This document shows positions 16,491 through 27,384 of a DNA stretch of 64,000 nt, one piece after another. The notes under the pieces were generated by a model. It was not told the origin of the DNA. It searched no databases and saw nothing but the letters and a program-made list of their open reading frames with translations. The position numbers and the translations under genes are program-made. Each line of letters opens with the position of its first letter. Position 1 is the stretch's first letter. Source of the DNA: Candidatus Gastranaerophilales bacterium (GTDB lineage: Bacteria; Cyanobacteriota; Vampirovibrionia; Gastranaerophilales; Gastranaerophilaceae); the NCBI GenBank assembly GCA_944324305.1, contig CALUVV010000009.1, forward strand, positions 1 through 64,000. Reading direction: 5' to 3'.

Positions 16491-17006
16491 ATGCTTTGTT
16501 AAAAATGTTATAAATTTATCTCCGTACTTTTTCTGTTTCAGAAGTTCAAAATTTGAAAAGTCTACATTAGTAACATGCTCAAGAATAATTATATTTGACG
16601 CAATATCTTTTACAGCGTTAAGACTGTGTTCATAAATTCCCGAAAAATACGGAGGGTCAATATAAATTACGTCAAAATTTTCATTCAGCGCAGGAACAAT
16701 TTTTAAACTGTCACCTACTTTTAATTTCGGCTGCGGATTAAATTTTTGAAAATTTGATTTAATAATCTTTGCGGCTTTAGGGTGTTTTTCTATTGCGCTG
16801 ACTTTTGAAAATCCTCTTGAAAGAGCTTCAAGCCCCATAATTCCCGAGCCTGCATACATATCAAGAAATGAGCTTCCTTCAAAGTTAATCATTGATTGCA
16901 AAGTGTTAAAAATGCTCATTCTAACCTTTGAAAGTGTCGGCCTTGTAATACTTTCATCGGGAACCGCAATTTTTTGACCTTTAAATCTGCCTGCTGTAAT
17001 AATCAT
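16488..17006 (-). CDS. rsmD: 16S rRNA (guanine966-N2)-methyltransferase RsmD
   Basis: 172 residues. N-terminal RFKGQKIAVPDESITRPTLSKVRMSIFN, SAM-binding FLDMYAGSGIMGLEALSRG and catalytic DPPY match RsmD. It methylates G966 of 16S rRNA in the assembled small subunit. The ATG follows TAAAAT by 7 nt with no ribosome site, so its mRNA is probably leaderless. It is divergent from fixC. Confidence 0.92.
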   Translation of the reverse strand: MIITAGRFKGQKIAVPDESITRPTLSKVRMSIFNTLQSMINFEGSSFLDMYAGSGIMGLEALSRGFSKVSAIEKHPKAAKIIKSNFQKFNPQPKLKVGDSLKIVPALNENFDVIYIDPPYFSGIYEHSLNAVKDIASNIIILEHVTNVDFSNFELLKQKKYGDKFITFLTKH

Positions 17007-17013
17007 ATTAACT

Positions 17014-17019
17014 ATTTTA
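17014..17019 (-). promoter_or_regulatory. -10 box placed for a leaderless rsmD mRNA
   Basis: TAAAAT on the minus strand ends 7 nt before the ATG. No convincing -35 box. Confidence 0.5.
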
Positions 17020-17075
17020 CAATGAATAAGATTTGATGTATAGTTTTGTTGTATACATTTTTAATCGGAGCTATC

Positions 17076-18380
17076 ATGGAGAAGCGGGAAAATAAAACAG
17101 AGGTTATAGTTGTAGGCGGGGGACCTGCGGGAATTTCCTGTGCAATTACAATTGCGCGTGCGGGAAAAGAGGTTGTTCTAATTGAGCGCGGAAGATTTTC
17201 GGGAAGTAAAAATGTTTTCGGCGGTGCGATTTATGCACAGCCGACAAGAGAAATCTTTCCGGATTTTGAAAAAACAGCTCCTCTTGAGAGAAAAAATATT
17301 GAACATAAATTTGCGCTTTTAGGTGAAGATGATGCAACAGTGATTTCATACAAAAAGAAACCTGAAAACCCTGTAAGTTATACGGTTGTGAGAGGAAAAT
17401 TTGACCGTTGGATGGCTGAGCAGGCGAAAAATGAGGGCGTAATTCTTGTTGAAGAAACCGTGGTCAGGGAATTAATCGTTCAAGACGGATTTGTAAAAGG
17501 TGTAAAGACCGAACTTGAAGATTATTATGCTGATATTGTGGTGCTTGCCGATGGAGTAAATTCTCTGCTTGCAAAACAAATAGGGCTTCGCGGGAATTTG
17601 GCTCCGGAAGATGTTGCGTTGAGCGTTAAAGAAGTTATAAAACTTCCTTCAGAAGTTATTAACGACAGATTTCATGTTAATGACGATGAAGGATGTATTT
17701 ATGAAATATTCGGCGGTCCTATGCTCGGAATGCTAGGCTTAGGCTTTATGTATACAAATAAAAATTCTGTCAACATCGGGCTGGGAGTTACATTGAGCGA
17801 ACTGGTTGACAGAGGCTTGAAACCTTATGAGCTTCTTGACAAATTAAAAAAGCATCCCGAAATAGCTCCGTTAATTAAAGACGGTGAACTTCTCGAGTAT
17901 TCGGCTCACTTAATCCCCGAAGGCGGTTATAAAAAAGTTCCGCTTCTTTTCGGTGCGGGTGTTATGGTTTGCGGAGATGCCGCAATGTTTGTAAATAACA
18001 TGCACTGGGAAGGCACTAATCTTGCTATGATTTCAGGAAAAATAGCCGGAGAAACCGCGGTAATAGCACTGGGAAAACAGGATTTTTCCGAAACTGCTTT
18101 ATCACATTATCAGGAAGAACTCGAAAATTCTTTTATTATAAAAGATTTGCGAACATATAAAGACCTTATGAGCGGAGTGCATGAAAGAGTTGGTGAGTTT
18201 TTGGGATATTACCCCAAAAAGATTAATTCTTTCTTTGAAATGTTCACTTCAGTTGACAGTGTACCTAAGCGGGAGAAATATCATAAATTTATAAAAAGTA
18301 TTTTTACGGACAGAAAAATTTCCGACTTATTTAAAGATGCATGGACTGCCGTTAAATTATTATGGAGTATTTTAAAATGA
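17076..18380 (+). CDS. fixC: FixC-like electron transfer flavoprotein:quinone oxidoreductase
   Basis: 434 residues from the ATG at 17076, chosen because CGGAG lies 7 nt upstream. An N-terminal FAD-binding Rossmann fold VIVVGGGPAGISCAITIARAG is followed by the substrate domain with CGDAAMFVNNMHWEGTNLAMISG. FixC, with FixX, passes electrons from an ETF (FixAB) to quinone or ferredoxin. The ferredoxin partner fixX overlaps its end by 4 nt, but fixA and fixB are not nearby, so its ETF partner must be elsewhere. Confidence 0.9.
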   Translation: MEKRENKTEVIVVGGGPAGISCAITIARAGKEVVLIERGRFSGSKNVFGGAIYAQPTREIFPDFEKTAPLERKNIEHKFALLGEDDATVISYKKKPENPVSYTVVRGKFDRWMAEQAKNEGVILVEETVVRELIVQDGFVKGVKTELEDYYADIVVLADGVNSLLAKQIGLRGNLAPEDVALSVKEVIKLPSEVINDRFHVNDDEGCIYEIFGGPMLGMLGLGFMYTNKNSVNIGLGVTLSELVDRGLKPYELLDKLKKHPEIAPLIKDGELLEYSAHLIPEGGYKKVPLLFGAGVMVCGDAAMFVNNMHWEGTNLAMISGKIAGETAVIALGKQDFSETALSHYQEELENSFIIKDLRTYKDLMSGVHERVGEFLGYYPKKINSFFEMFTSVDSVPKREKYHKFIKSIFTDRKISDLFKDAWTAVKLLWSILK

Positions 18381-18655
18381 GCGATTTGGAAGATAAATTA
18401 TATACAGTTAAGTATACACCTGATGCTGTTTCTCATTTGCTGCCGGTTCAGGAATGCTGCAGGATATGCAAATCAAAAATTTGTACTATTGTTTGCCCTG
18501 CAGGAGTTTATGAATGGGACGAAAATATGCGGAAACTTATCGTGAATTATGAAAACTGTCTTGAATGCGGTGCCTGCAGAATTGCCTGCGAAAGTTCATC
18601 ATTGGGATGGGAATATCCGAAAGGTACAAAAGGGGTAACTTTTAAGCAAGGTTGA
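18377..18655 (+). CDS. fixX: FixX-like ferredoxin
   Basis: 92 residues from the ATG at 18377, which overlaps the fixC stop and has GGAG 9 nt upstream. It carries CCRICKSKICTIVCPAGVYEW and CLECGACRIACE, the [4Fe-4S] ligand pattern, and ends with GWEYPKGTKGVTFKQG as in FixX. It should be the electron-transfer partner of the preceding flavoprotein. Confidence 0.92.
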   Translation: MSDLEDKLYTVKYTPDAVSHLLPVQECCRICKSKICTIVCPAGVYEWDENMRKLIVNYENCLECGACRIACESSSLGWEYPKGTKGVTFKQG

Positions 18656-18723
18656 GTACTTGACATATTATGCGAAATTCTTCATAATAGTCTTATTAAT
18701 TTATTGAAATAAGGAGAGGCATT

Positions 18724-19101
18724 ATGAAAGAAGAATACACAAATCAGCAAAGACGCTGGTATGATAAAGACCCTGTTTTGTCGCAGGCTGTTAAAACACT
18801 TGAAGAAACAGACGACGAAACTCAAATCAGAATTGCTTTAAATTTAATAAAAATTATTATCGAGCATAATATCGAAGATGAAAAATTCGAAGCTGTTGAA
18901 GATATTATAAACGCTGTCGGTTCAGGACTTGACGATAACAGAAAAGGCCGCTGGTATGATATTGACAGTACATTGAGGACGGCAATGAACATGCTTCAAA
19001 ACTGTCCTGCCGCAACACAGCGGATTATTGCCAAAGAAATGGCTAATATGGTATTGGAAAAAATTAAAAAAGACGAAGACAGCGAGGATGAAGAAGCCTA
19101 A
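18724..19101 (+). CDS. Unassigned protein with two RWYD repeats
   Basis: 125 residues with an AAGGAGAGG ribosome site. Two copies of a ~40-residue unit begin RRWYDKDPVLSQAVKTLEE (about residue 10) and GRWYDIDSTLRTAMNMLQN (about residue 77), each continuing into a helix. The C-terminus is acidic. No signal peptide. It ends convergently against the Xre gene with a 4-nt overlap. It looks like a small helical repeat protein; function unknown. Confidence 0.6.
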   Translation: MKEEYTNQQRRWYDKDPVLSQAVKTLEETDDETQIRIALNLIKIIIEHNIEDEKFEAVEDIINAVGSGLDDNRKGRWYDIDSTLRTAMNMLQNCPAATQRIIAKEMANMVLEKIKKDEDSEDEEA

Positions 19102-19415
19102 AAAGTTATGGCTTTTACAAGCTTGTATATTAATTCAATTTTATCATCAGATGCATTTTTAAAGATATCGTTCATTTCTTTAACAAGTGCATCTTTTGTT
19201 TTCTTATGTTCACAGTAGAATAAATCATAAATTCCAACATTAAAAATTTTAGAGATTTTTTGTAATGTTTCAAAAGTTGTAAAACACGCTCCGTTTTCAA
19301 TCCTGCAAATTTGTTTCGGATCAAGACCGATGAGTTCTGCCAATTGTTCCTGTGTTAATTTATTTAATTTTCTAAGCTCTTTCAGTCTTTTACCGAATAA
19401 TTTCAGTGAGTTCAT
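19098..19415 (-). CDS. Xre-family helix-turn-helix regulator
   Basis: 105 residues. The N-terminal HTH is clear: LKLFGKRLKELRKLNKLTQEQLAELIGLDPKQICRIENG, followed by a C-terminal helical region. It is paralogous to the regulator at 37688: the same length class and the same linker (F.TFETLQKI.KIF.V.I.D.F). It is divergent from the glycosyltransferase pair, and the shared intergenic region has an imperfect inverted repeat over the promoter. Likely an autoregulated repressor. Confidence 0.85.
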   Translation of the reverse strand: MNSLKLFGKRLKELRKLNKLTQEQLAELIGLDPKQICRIENGACFTTFETLQKISKIFNVGIYDLFYCEHKKTKDALVKEMNDIFKNASDDKIELIYKLVKAITF

Positions 19416-19466
19416 TTTTTCTCCGTGTTGTAATTTTAAAATATAGTGTTTAAAAACTTAATCCCT

Positions 19467-19511
19467 TTAAATATTAATTAAACTTGACAAATTGATATTT
19501 AATGTTAAATT
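19467..19511. promoter_or_regulatory. Divergent promoter with operator-like inverted repeat (Xre / glycosyltransferases)
   Basis: TTAAATATTAA (19467-19477) and TTGATATTTAA (19492-19502) are inverted with one mismatch and a 14-nt spacer. TTGACA (19484-19489) and TAAATT (19506-19511) make a plus-strand promoter with a 16-nt spacer. The core CTTGACAAATTGATAT is identical to the one at 38088-38103 before the pilin gene. Confidence 0.55.
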
Positions 19512-19582
19512 ATTCATGTTTAATGGTAAAAATTTGAGAAAATATACCTTTAAATGAGTATTTTATTAATCGGAGCCGCTTT

Positions 19583-20866
19583 ATGAAGAAGATAACCTTA
19601 ATGTATGATGCTACTGTTGTTTGTAATATTTTAACCAAGAATTCATCCCGCAGCGGTATCTTTTTTGTAGCATATAATGTTCTGTTGGAACTTCTCAAAC
19701 GCGAAGAATTTAATATATTTTTGTATGGCGATAATATAGTTAAGCTTCAAAATGTAATTGAGAATTATGATGAATTCGCGAAATGTAAAAGATACAGATT
19801 TTCATTTTTAGATGATACTATTATATTTTTGAGTGATTTAAAGAAAAAAGTCAAAAAGAAATCATTTAATATTTTTTCAAGAATGTTTTTATCACTGTTT
19901 ATATCTTTCCTTAAAAAAATAAACAAATTTTATATAAATAATTTTAAGAAATTGGAAGATATAGATGTTTACTTTTCCCCAATGAAAGCTGTTCCGAAAT
20001 TTATATTCAAGTGCAAATCAATAAAACGATTTACTATTTTGCACGATACAATTCCTCTGGTAAATGATTACAGAAATAATGCAGAAAAACATGATTGGTA
20101 TCATAAGTTAGTATCTTCAATTAATTCTACTGACAATTATTTTGCTAATTCTCTTTATACAAAACAAGACTTTATAGAGTATGTTCCTAAAATTACTCCC
20201 GGAAAAATTACCGTAATTCCTCTGTCTACCGGTAAATCATATTTTAAGATTGATGATATTTATTATATTAGTCAAATCAAACGAAAGTACGGAATTCCGA
20301 CAGATAAAAAATATATTTTCAGTCTGTGTAATTTAGACCCCAGAAAAAATTTGATATTTGCTATAAAAAATTTTCTGAATTTTACTGAAAAGCATAATCT
20401 GGATGATTTTATTTTTGTGCTGGGCGGCAGTCATTTTAAAGATTTTGAAAAAATATTGAACAATAATATAGAAAAACTCGGAGAGAGAAAAAATAAAATT
20501 TTACGTATAGGCTATGTAGATGATGAAGATATGTCAGCTTTATACAGCGGAGCGGAAATGTTTGTTTTTCCTTCGCTATATGAGGGGTTTGGCATTCCGG
20601 TTCTCGAGGCAATGAAATGCGGACTTCCCGTTATTTGTTCAAATACAACATCATTACCTGAAGTTATAGGTGATTGCGGTATTCAAATAAATCCTTATTC
20701 AGATAAAGAATTAATCGAAGCTATGGAAAAAATGTATTTTGACAAAGAATTTAGAGCGGAATGTATCAGAAAAGGCTTTGAACGGGCAAAATTATTTACC
20801 TGGAAAAAATGCGGAGATGTTATTACGAATAAAATAATAGAGGAATTTTCATATGACGCCCGATAA
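19583..20866 (+). CDS. GT4-type glycosyltransferase
   Basis: 427 residues. The C-terminal half has the GT-B/GT4 signature [43 protein letters not shown], including the E-x7-E nucleotide-sugar motif; [11 protein letters not shown] marks the start of that domain. The N-terminal half is Lys/Phe-rich and more divergent. It likely adds a sugar to a surface polysaccharide or lipid-linked glycan. Its end overlaps the next glycosyltransferase by 14 nt. The promoter is shared with the divergent Xre gene. Sugar specificity cannot be read from the sequence. Confidence 0.85.
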   Translation: MKKITLMYDATVVCNILTKNSSRSGIFFVAYNVLLELLKREEFNIFLYGDNIVKLQNVIENYDEFAKCKRYRFSFLDDTIIFLSDLKKKVKKKSFNIFSRMFLSLFISFLKKINKFYINNFKKLEDIDVYFSPMKAVPKFIFKCKSIKRFTILHDTIPLVNDYRNNAEKHDWYHKLVSSINSTDNYFANSLYTKQDFIEYVPKITPGKITVIPLSTGKSYFKIDDIYYISQIKRKYGIPTDKKYIFSLCNLDPRKNLIFAIKNFLNFTEKHNLDDFIFVLGGSHFKDFEKILNNNIEKLGERKNKILRIGYVDDEDMSALYSGAEMFVFPSLYEGFGIPVLEAMKCGLPVICSNTTSLPEVIGDCGIQINPYSDKELIEAMEKMYFDKEFRAECIRKGFERAKLFTWKKCGDVITNKIIEEFSYDAR

Positions 20867-21839
20867 TAAAAAGTTACTTTCAATATGCATACCTACTTAT
20901 AACAGAGACTGGTGCCTAAAGGACTTAATAAAAGTATTAAAAGAACAGATTACAGATGAACTGGAAAACTGTGTCGAGGTAATTTTTTCGGATAACTGTT
21001 CCGTTGACAATACAAGGAAATTGCTTACGGAATATGCAAAAGAAAATTCCTATGTAAAATATTACAGGAATGAAGAAAATATCGGATTTGGCAGAAATTA
21101 TTTAAAATGCGCTTCTTATGCTTCGGGAATTTTTACATGGATTCTGGGAGATGATGACCTGCCTGCATCCGATGCGGTGAAAGAGCTTACGGACATAATC
21201 CGAAAAAGACGGGATGATGATATTATTCTGTTTAACTTTACTCAAAAAGATTCCGACATGATAAAATCAAAAAAAGATTTTATTGGCCTTAGCGGAGAAA
21301 GCCGTGAGTTTAAGCTTTCGGATGACTGCGAATTGCTAAACTATTTAAAGAATGCTCAATACTCCAGTGTATTATTTTCTTATATAAGCAGTTATATTTT
21401 CAGAAGCTCGGGATTTTCTCAAGACAATGTAAAAGAAAAATATAAAAATCATCCGTTTACCCACCTGTTTTATTTGTGGGCAGCAAGAAAGAACAGGCTT
21501 AATGTCTTTTATCTAAACAGGATTTTACTGTTTAACAGAAGCGGTAATGACCGTATAAGCGATAACTTATACGATATTGTGAATGTGTTTTTGTCAGGGA
21601 TTACTGATTTGTGTGATGAGTTCTTTCGCAACAACAGTATTTTATATAAGGCTGCAGCTGATGTAAGTAAAAATTTTGACGCTGCCTGCGGAAAAATTTT
21701 TATATTAAAATCAGTTAAATATATTAATAATACACAGTTTTTCGATTTGGCAAATAAAGTGAGAAAGTTAAATTACCCGAAAATGTTTATATTTAAAATG
21801 TATCTTAAAAGGTTTTATTATCATATATTCTCGCCGTAA
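20853..21839 (+). CDS. GT2-type glycosyltransferase
   Basis: 328 residues. The N-terminus is a GT-A fold: LSICIPTYNRDWCLKDLIKVL, VIFSDNCSVDNT and the metal-binding DDD region WILGDDDLP. The C-terminal part is helical and typical of surface-glycan enzymes. Translated with the preceding GT4 gene (14-nt overlap). The stop codon is inside the operon terminator. Confidence 0.87.
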   Translation: MTPDNKKLLSICIPTYNRDWCLKDLIKVLKEQITDELENCVEVIFSDNCSVDNTRKLLTEYAKENSYVKYYRNEENIGFGRNYLKCASYASGIFTWILGDDDLPASDAVKELTDIIRKRRDDDIILFNFTQKDSDMIKSKKDFIGLSGESREFKLSDDCELLNYLKNAQYSSVLFSYISSYIFRSSGFSQDNVKEKYKNHPFTHLFYLWAARKNRLNVFYLNRILLFNRSGNDRISDNLYDIVNVFLSGITDLCDEFFRNNSILYKAAADVSKNFDAACGKIFILKSVKYINNTQFFDLANKVRKLNYPKMFIFKMYLKRFYYHIFSP

Positions 21840-21859
21840 CTTTTGTTACGGCTTTTTTT
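21833..21859 (+). terminator. Terminator of the glycosyltransferase operon
   Basis: GCCGTAAC-TTTT-GTTACGGC followed by seven T. The left arm contains the stop codon of the GT2 gene. Confidence 0.9.
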
Positions 21860-22421
21860 ATAATTTAACTGTTCTGAGTATCATATAATATCTGTAATCG
21901 CCCCAATAAATTACTACTGAAATGAAATTGTCTGCCAGATCCGTAGTTTCTAAAAAAGTATTCGGTGCGGGCTTACGCTGGGAACTTCTTACATATTTCC
22001 CGACAAAATCAAAGAATTTTATCTGGAATTTTTGTGACGGGGTCAATTTAGGTTTAGGCAGATTTTCGTCATAAAATCCCATTGGGACTATTTCTCTGTT
22101 ATAAGCGGGAATTATATATTTTACCTGCCCCTGTTCTTTAAATAAAATATACCAGTTTCCTTTGTGCTGGCGCGGTGTTAAAAGATAATAACCCGGTTCT
22201 ATTGTTATATCTTTGAAATAAAGCGGTGATGTAAGCCTGAAAAGCGGATAAGGCGACCATGAAGTATGCTGAATATCATACATTTCTCCGGGGTCTATAT
22301 TATGAACATATGAAAAATCAGGTTTTTCCAGCTCCCTGTATATTTGTTCGTAATCCGTTTCGGCAGCACAAACACTTATACCGAGAAACATTATGCATAA
22401 AACTGCTAAGATTTTTTTCAT
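21858..22421 (-). CDS. Unassigned exported protein
   Basis: 187 residues with signal peptide MKKILAVLCIMFLGISVCAA. The mature part is Tyr/Pro/Lys-rich (SPLYFKDITIEPGYYLLTPRQHKGNWYILFKE) and looks like a beta-rich periplasmic protein; no domain recognised. The ATG lies 7 nt after TAAAAT and has no ribosome site, so its mRNA is probably leaderless. Confidence 0.6.
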   Translation of the reverse strand: MKKILAVLCIMFLGISVCAAETDYEQIYRELEKPDFSYVHNIDPGEMYDIQHTSWSPYPLFRLTSPLYFKDITIEPGYYLLTPRQHKGNWYILFKEQGQVKYIIPAYNREIVPMGFYDENLPKPKLTPSQKFQIKFFDFVGKYVRSSQRKPAPNTFLETTDLADNFISVVIYWGDYRYYMILRTVKL

Positions 22422-22428
22422 ACTTTCT

Positions 22429-22456
22429 ATTTTAATGATTTAGTTGAAAAATGCAA
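22429..22456 (-). promoter_or_regulatory. Promoter placed for a leaderless mRNA
   Basis: On the minus strand: TTGCAT (22456-22451), 16-nt spacer, TAAAAT (22434-22429), 7 nt to the ATG at 22421. Confidence 0.6.
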
Positions 22457-22513
22457 GCTTTTTTTGTGATAAAATACTTTATTATAATTATCAGACTATA
22501 TAGGAGAGAACAA

Positions 22514-23350
22514 ATGCTTAGCGGACCATTTTTAGACAGAAACTGGATAGGACAAAACGCGGATTATAACTCTGCCGATATAATTATGCTCGGACTTCCG
22601 TTTGACGGAACCGTTTCATATCGTTCCGGCTCAAGATTTGCACCTGAGCAGATAAGACTTGCAAGCTGGGGATTAGAGGATTACTCTCCGAGATTTGACA
22701 AACATCTTGAGGATGTGAATTTTCATGATGCGGGTGATTTGGAGTTTCCGCTCGGCAATACTTATAAGTCTTTGGAACTTATTGAAAAAAATGTTGAAGA
22801 AATTTACAAAGACGGAAAAAGAGTTTTCGGAATAGGCGGAGAACATCTGGTTACTTTGCCTGAAATCAAAGCTGTTTCAAAGTTTTATAAAGATTTGGCA
22901 ATAGTTCATTTCGACGCTCATACGGATTTAAGAGAGGAATATCTCGGGGAAGAGATGTCACATTCCGCAGTAATCCGCCACGCTTCAAAAATTGTCGGTC
23001 CCGAAAATATTAAGCAGATCGGTATACGCTCAGGCATGAAAGAGGAATGGGAATTTATGAAAGAGCATAAAACTCTTATATCAGAATATTCCGAACTCGA
23101 TGTTTTAAAGGGTAAGAAGATATTTGTAACAGTTGATTTGGATGTTCTTGACCCGTCCGTAATGCCCGGAACGGGTACTCCCGAAAGCGGCGGTATGCAG
23201 TTTAATGAGCTTATCGGGTGGTTTGAATATTTGAAAAACTTTGATATAATCGGAGCTGATGTTGTGGAACTCGCGCCAGATTATGATGCTTCGGGAGTTT
23301 CTACGGCTGTTGCGACAAAGGTTATACGTGAACTTTTAATGGTAATGTAA
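22514..23350 (+). CDS. speB: Agmatinase (ureohydrolase family)
   Basis: 278 residues from the ATG at 22514, preceded by AGGAGAG. The metal-binding motifs of the arginase/agmatinase family are present: GGEHLVTLPEI, HFDAHTDLREEY and VTVDLDVLDPSVMPGTGTPE. It hydrolyses agmatine to putrescine and urea in polyamine synthesis. Agmatinase fits best by length and the SGGM sequence, but other ureohydrolases cannot be ruled out. ligA follows with no gap. Confidence 0.85.
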   Translation: MLSGPFLDRNWIGQNADYNSADIIMLGLPFDGTVSYRSGSRFAPEQIRLASWGLEDYSPRFDKHLEDVNFHDAGDLEFPLGNTYKSLELIEKNVEEIYKDGKRVFGIGGEHLVTLPEIKAVSKFYKDLAIVHFDAHTDLREEYLGEEMSHSAVIRHASKIVGPENIKQIGIRSGMKEEWEFMKEHKTLISEYSELDVLKGKKIFVTVDLDVLDPSVMPGTGTPESGGMQFNELIGWFEYLKNFDIIGADVVELAPDYDASGVSTAVATKVIRELLMVM

Positions 23351-25324
<1,974 letters not shown>

Positions 25325-25336
25325 AAAGTAGGATTT

Positions 25337-25759
25337 ATGAAAAGAAAAACGAGGATTATACAAATATCAGGCCTGAGAGGACTTTTGATGGTTATTTTTG
25401 TTGTAACCTGTCTGGCTGCAGGCTTTATTGCATTTCCTGCTATTGTTGCAATGCACATATGGAATTTTGCGGCTGGATTAATCGCAATCCCCGCAATCAA
25501 TGTATGGCAGGGCTTAATGCTCTGGGCTATAGCTGCTATTTCAGGTTTTATTATTAATGACAGAAAAAAGTTTCTCATTGCTTTTAAAACTCCTGACAGA
25601 TTAAGCGATAAGGAGATGAAAACACTGCTTGAACGTATGAAAATTCAATCTCAGGCGCAGGCTATAAATTCTATGATTTTGAAATCCGGTGATATTAAAC
25701 CGGTTGATAAAGTTGATAAATCTGATGAAAAATCAGAAAAAGAAAAGGAGAATGTATGA
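25337..25759 (+). CDS. Small membrane protein with charged C-terminus
   Basis: 140 residues. Two membrane segments (about 16-38 and 42-78, the second possibly two short helices) are followed by a Lys/Asp/Glu-rich cytoplasmic tail ending in DKVDKSDEKSEKEKENV. No family recognised. It sits between ligA and the SIMPL lipoprotein and overlaps the latter by 4 nt. Confidence 0.55.
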   Translation: MKRKTRIIQISGLRGLLMVIFVVTCLAAGFIAFPAIVAMHIWNFAAGLIAIPAINVWQGLMLWAIAAISGFIINDRKKFLIAFKTPDRLSDKEMKTLLERMKIQSQAQAINSMILKSGDIKPVDKVDKSDEKSEKEKENV

Positions 25760-26499
25760 AAAAAGTTTTATTATCAATTACGGTATTAAGCTTGCTTTTA
25801 GGATGCGCATCGCTTTCTACGCAGGCAGTGACATCGGCCGTTGAAAGAGGATACGTTTCCGTAAGTTCGTCTGCAAATACCGAACTTACACCTGACATTG
25901 CAGATATTTCCATTGCTGTTCAAACCTTTGATTCAAAATCATTACAAAAGGCTACGACAGAAAACAAAGAAATTTCGGAAAAAGTAATCTCTGCCTTAAA
26001 AGGAATGATTAATCCCGCAAACGGCGACTATGTAAAAACTATGGATTACAGTGCATCTCCGCTTTACAGTTATTCGGGAAGCAAAAGAAACTTTGACAAA
26101 TATCAGGTATCAAATACCGTAGTTGTTCATACAAAATCAATTGACAAAGTAGGTGCGATGATTGATAAAGCTATTTCATCAGGAGCTACAAATGTTGATA
26201 ATCTTGCTTTATCCGTTTCAAAATACGATGACCAGTGTAATGAACTTTTAGTTACTGCAACTAAAAAAGCCCAGAGCAGAGCAAATATTCTTGCAAAAGC
26301 TGCTGCCACAACAGTAACCGGGGTTCGTTCTTTGAATGTAAGCTGCAGTGCAAATAATTCAGTAACACCTCAATATCGTATGTTATCTGCAAACATCGGC
26401 GGTGCTGATATGGCGGAAGCAAAAGCTGCTTCAACATCGATTGAAAAAGGAGTAGTTAAGATATACGCAAATGTTAACGCTACATTCTTTGTAAAATAG
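25756..26499 (+). CDS. SIMPL (DUF541) domain lipoprotein
   Basis: 247 residues. The N-terminus MKKVLLSITVLSLLLGCAS has a lipobox (LLGC). The rest is a SIMPL domain: GYVSVSSSANTELTPDIADISIAVQTFD and LLVTATKKAQSRANILAKAAATTVTGVRSL. SIMPL proteins are envelope proteins of poorly known function, with some linked to stress resistance. AAAGGAG ribosome site; it overlaps the previous gene. The intergenic palindromic element follows its stop directly. Confidence 0.85.
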   Translation: MKKVLLSITVLSLLLGCASLSTQAVTSAVERGYVSVSSSANTELTPDIADISIAVQTFDSKSLQKATTENKEISEKVISALKGMINPANGDYVKTMDYSASPLYSYSGSKRNFDKYQVSNTVVVHTKSIDKVGAMIDKAISSGATNVDNLALSVSKYDDQCNELLVTATKKAQSRANILAKAAATTVTGVRSLNVSCSANNSVTPQYRMLSANIGGADMAEAKAASTSIEKGVVKIYANVNATFFVK

Positions 26500-26517
26500 G
26501 GAGCGTGCCGCTCCACC
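26500..26517 (+). repeat. Short palindromic intergenic element (copy 2)
   Basis: GGAGCGTGCCGCTCCACC starts one base after the TAG stop of the SIMPL gene and matches copy 1 (16399) with a one-base difference in length. Confidence 0.6.
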
Positions 26518-26549
26518 TGCTACTAGGGTTATGCATAAGTATTTATATA

Positions 26550-26579
26550 ATCAAGCTCAGAAAAGAGCTTGATTTTTTT
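26550..26579 (+). terminator. Terminator of the speB-ligA-SIMPL run
   Basis: TCAAGCTC-AGAAAA-GAGCTTGA followed by a run of seven T. Confidence 0.9.
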
Positions 26580-26582
26580 ATC

Positions 26583-27383
26583 TTAATTTACGATAAGAAA
26601 TGATTTTAAGCTTCTTCCTGCTCCGTCGCCGACAGATGTAACATTATATTTATTCATATAGTTCATAGATGTTGAACTTCCGCCGTCAAAAGCCATTGCT
26701 CTGTCCCAGCCGAGACTTTTTACGTAATCATGAACTTCATACATATCCATCGGATGTTTGTCGGTAATTATTAAAATATGAGCATCATCGCCTTTTAAAC
26801 CTATAATTGTTCTTGCTGTTTTATGCAAAACAGAACAGCTTTCGCGGATAACTTCGCCGTCTTTTTTTACTATAAATGCTTCTTCTTCTAACCTTAACTG
26901 CGGATATACCAGAGGACCGCCCTGTGCCGAAGTTATTATATTACAGCCGAAATCAACGGAACTTTTATGAGGTACTATTTCATAATGGAATTTTCTGTTA
27001 TCGCATTCCACAACTCTGAATTCCGTTCTGTTTAATATTTTATCAAGGTTTTTCATTAAAAACGGATTTCGTAAAAGATTTTCGTTAACTAACGGGTCGT
27101 CAACAGTGTTTCTGTCGCTTACAACATAAGAAATTGATTTTTGATTTTCAGGGTCAAAGTAGCCCGCATTTACTGTTAATTTTGCCTTTGCGCGCTGATG
27201 GGCTTCCTTGTTTGTGATAAGACTGTCAGAACTTATAAATTTAACATGTCTCTTAATTTTTTCACCTTTTAAAACAATATGATAAATTCCGTCATTGTAT
27301 GTAATATCAATCGGCGGAACTCCTGCTTTAACTAAATTTGCAGAGATGAATAATGCAAAAACCAAAATTAATACTTTTTTCAT
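26583..27383 (-). CDS. Exported phosphodiester glycosidase (NAGPA) family protein
   Basis: 266 residues from the ATG at 27383, which has AAAGGA upstream and starts one base after the lptG stop; the frame is open further upstream but overlaps lptG. It has signal peptide MKKVLILVFALFISANLVKA and family motifs LTVNAGYFDPENQ, RTIIGLKGDDAHILIITD and AFDGGSSTSMNY. The family removes GlcNAc from phosphodiester-linked glycans or acts in exopolysaccharide metabolism. Linkage to lptBG suggests a role in the outer envelope; the substrate is unknown. Confidence 0.8.
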   Translation of the reverse strand: MKKVLILVFALFISANLVKAGVPPIDITYNDGIYHIVLKGEKIKRHVKFISSDSLITNKEAHQRAKAKLTVNAGYFDPENQKSISYVVSDRNTVDDPLVNENLLRNPFLMKNLDKILNRTEFRVVECDNRKFHYEIVPHKSSVDFGCNIITSAQGGPLVYPQLRLEEEAFIVKKDGEVIRESCSVLHKTARTIIGLKGDDAHILIITDKHPMDMYEVHDYVKSLGWDRAMAFDGGSSTSMNYMNKYNVTSVGDGAGRSLKSFLIVN

Positions 27384-27384
27384 A

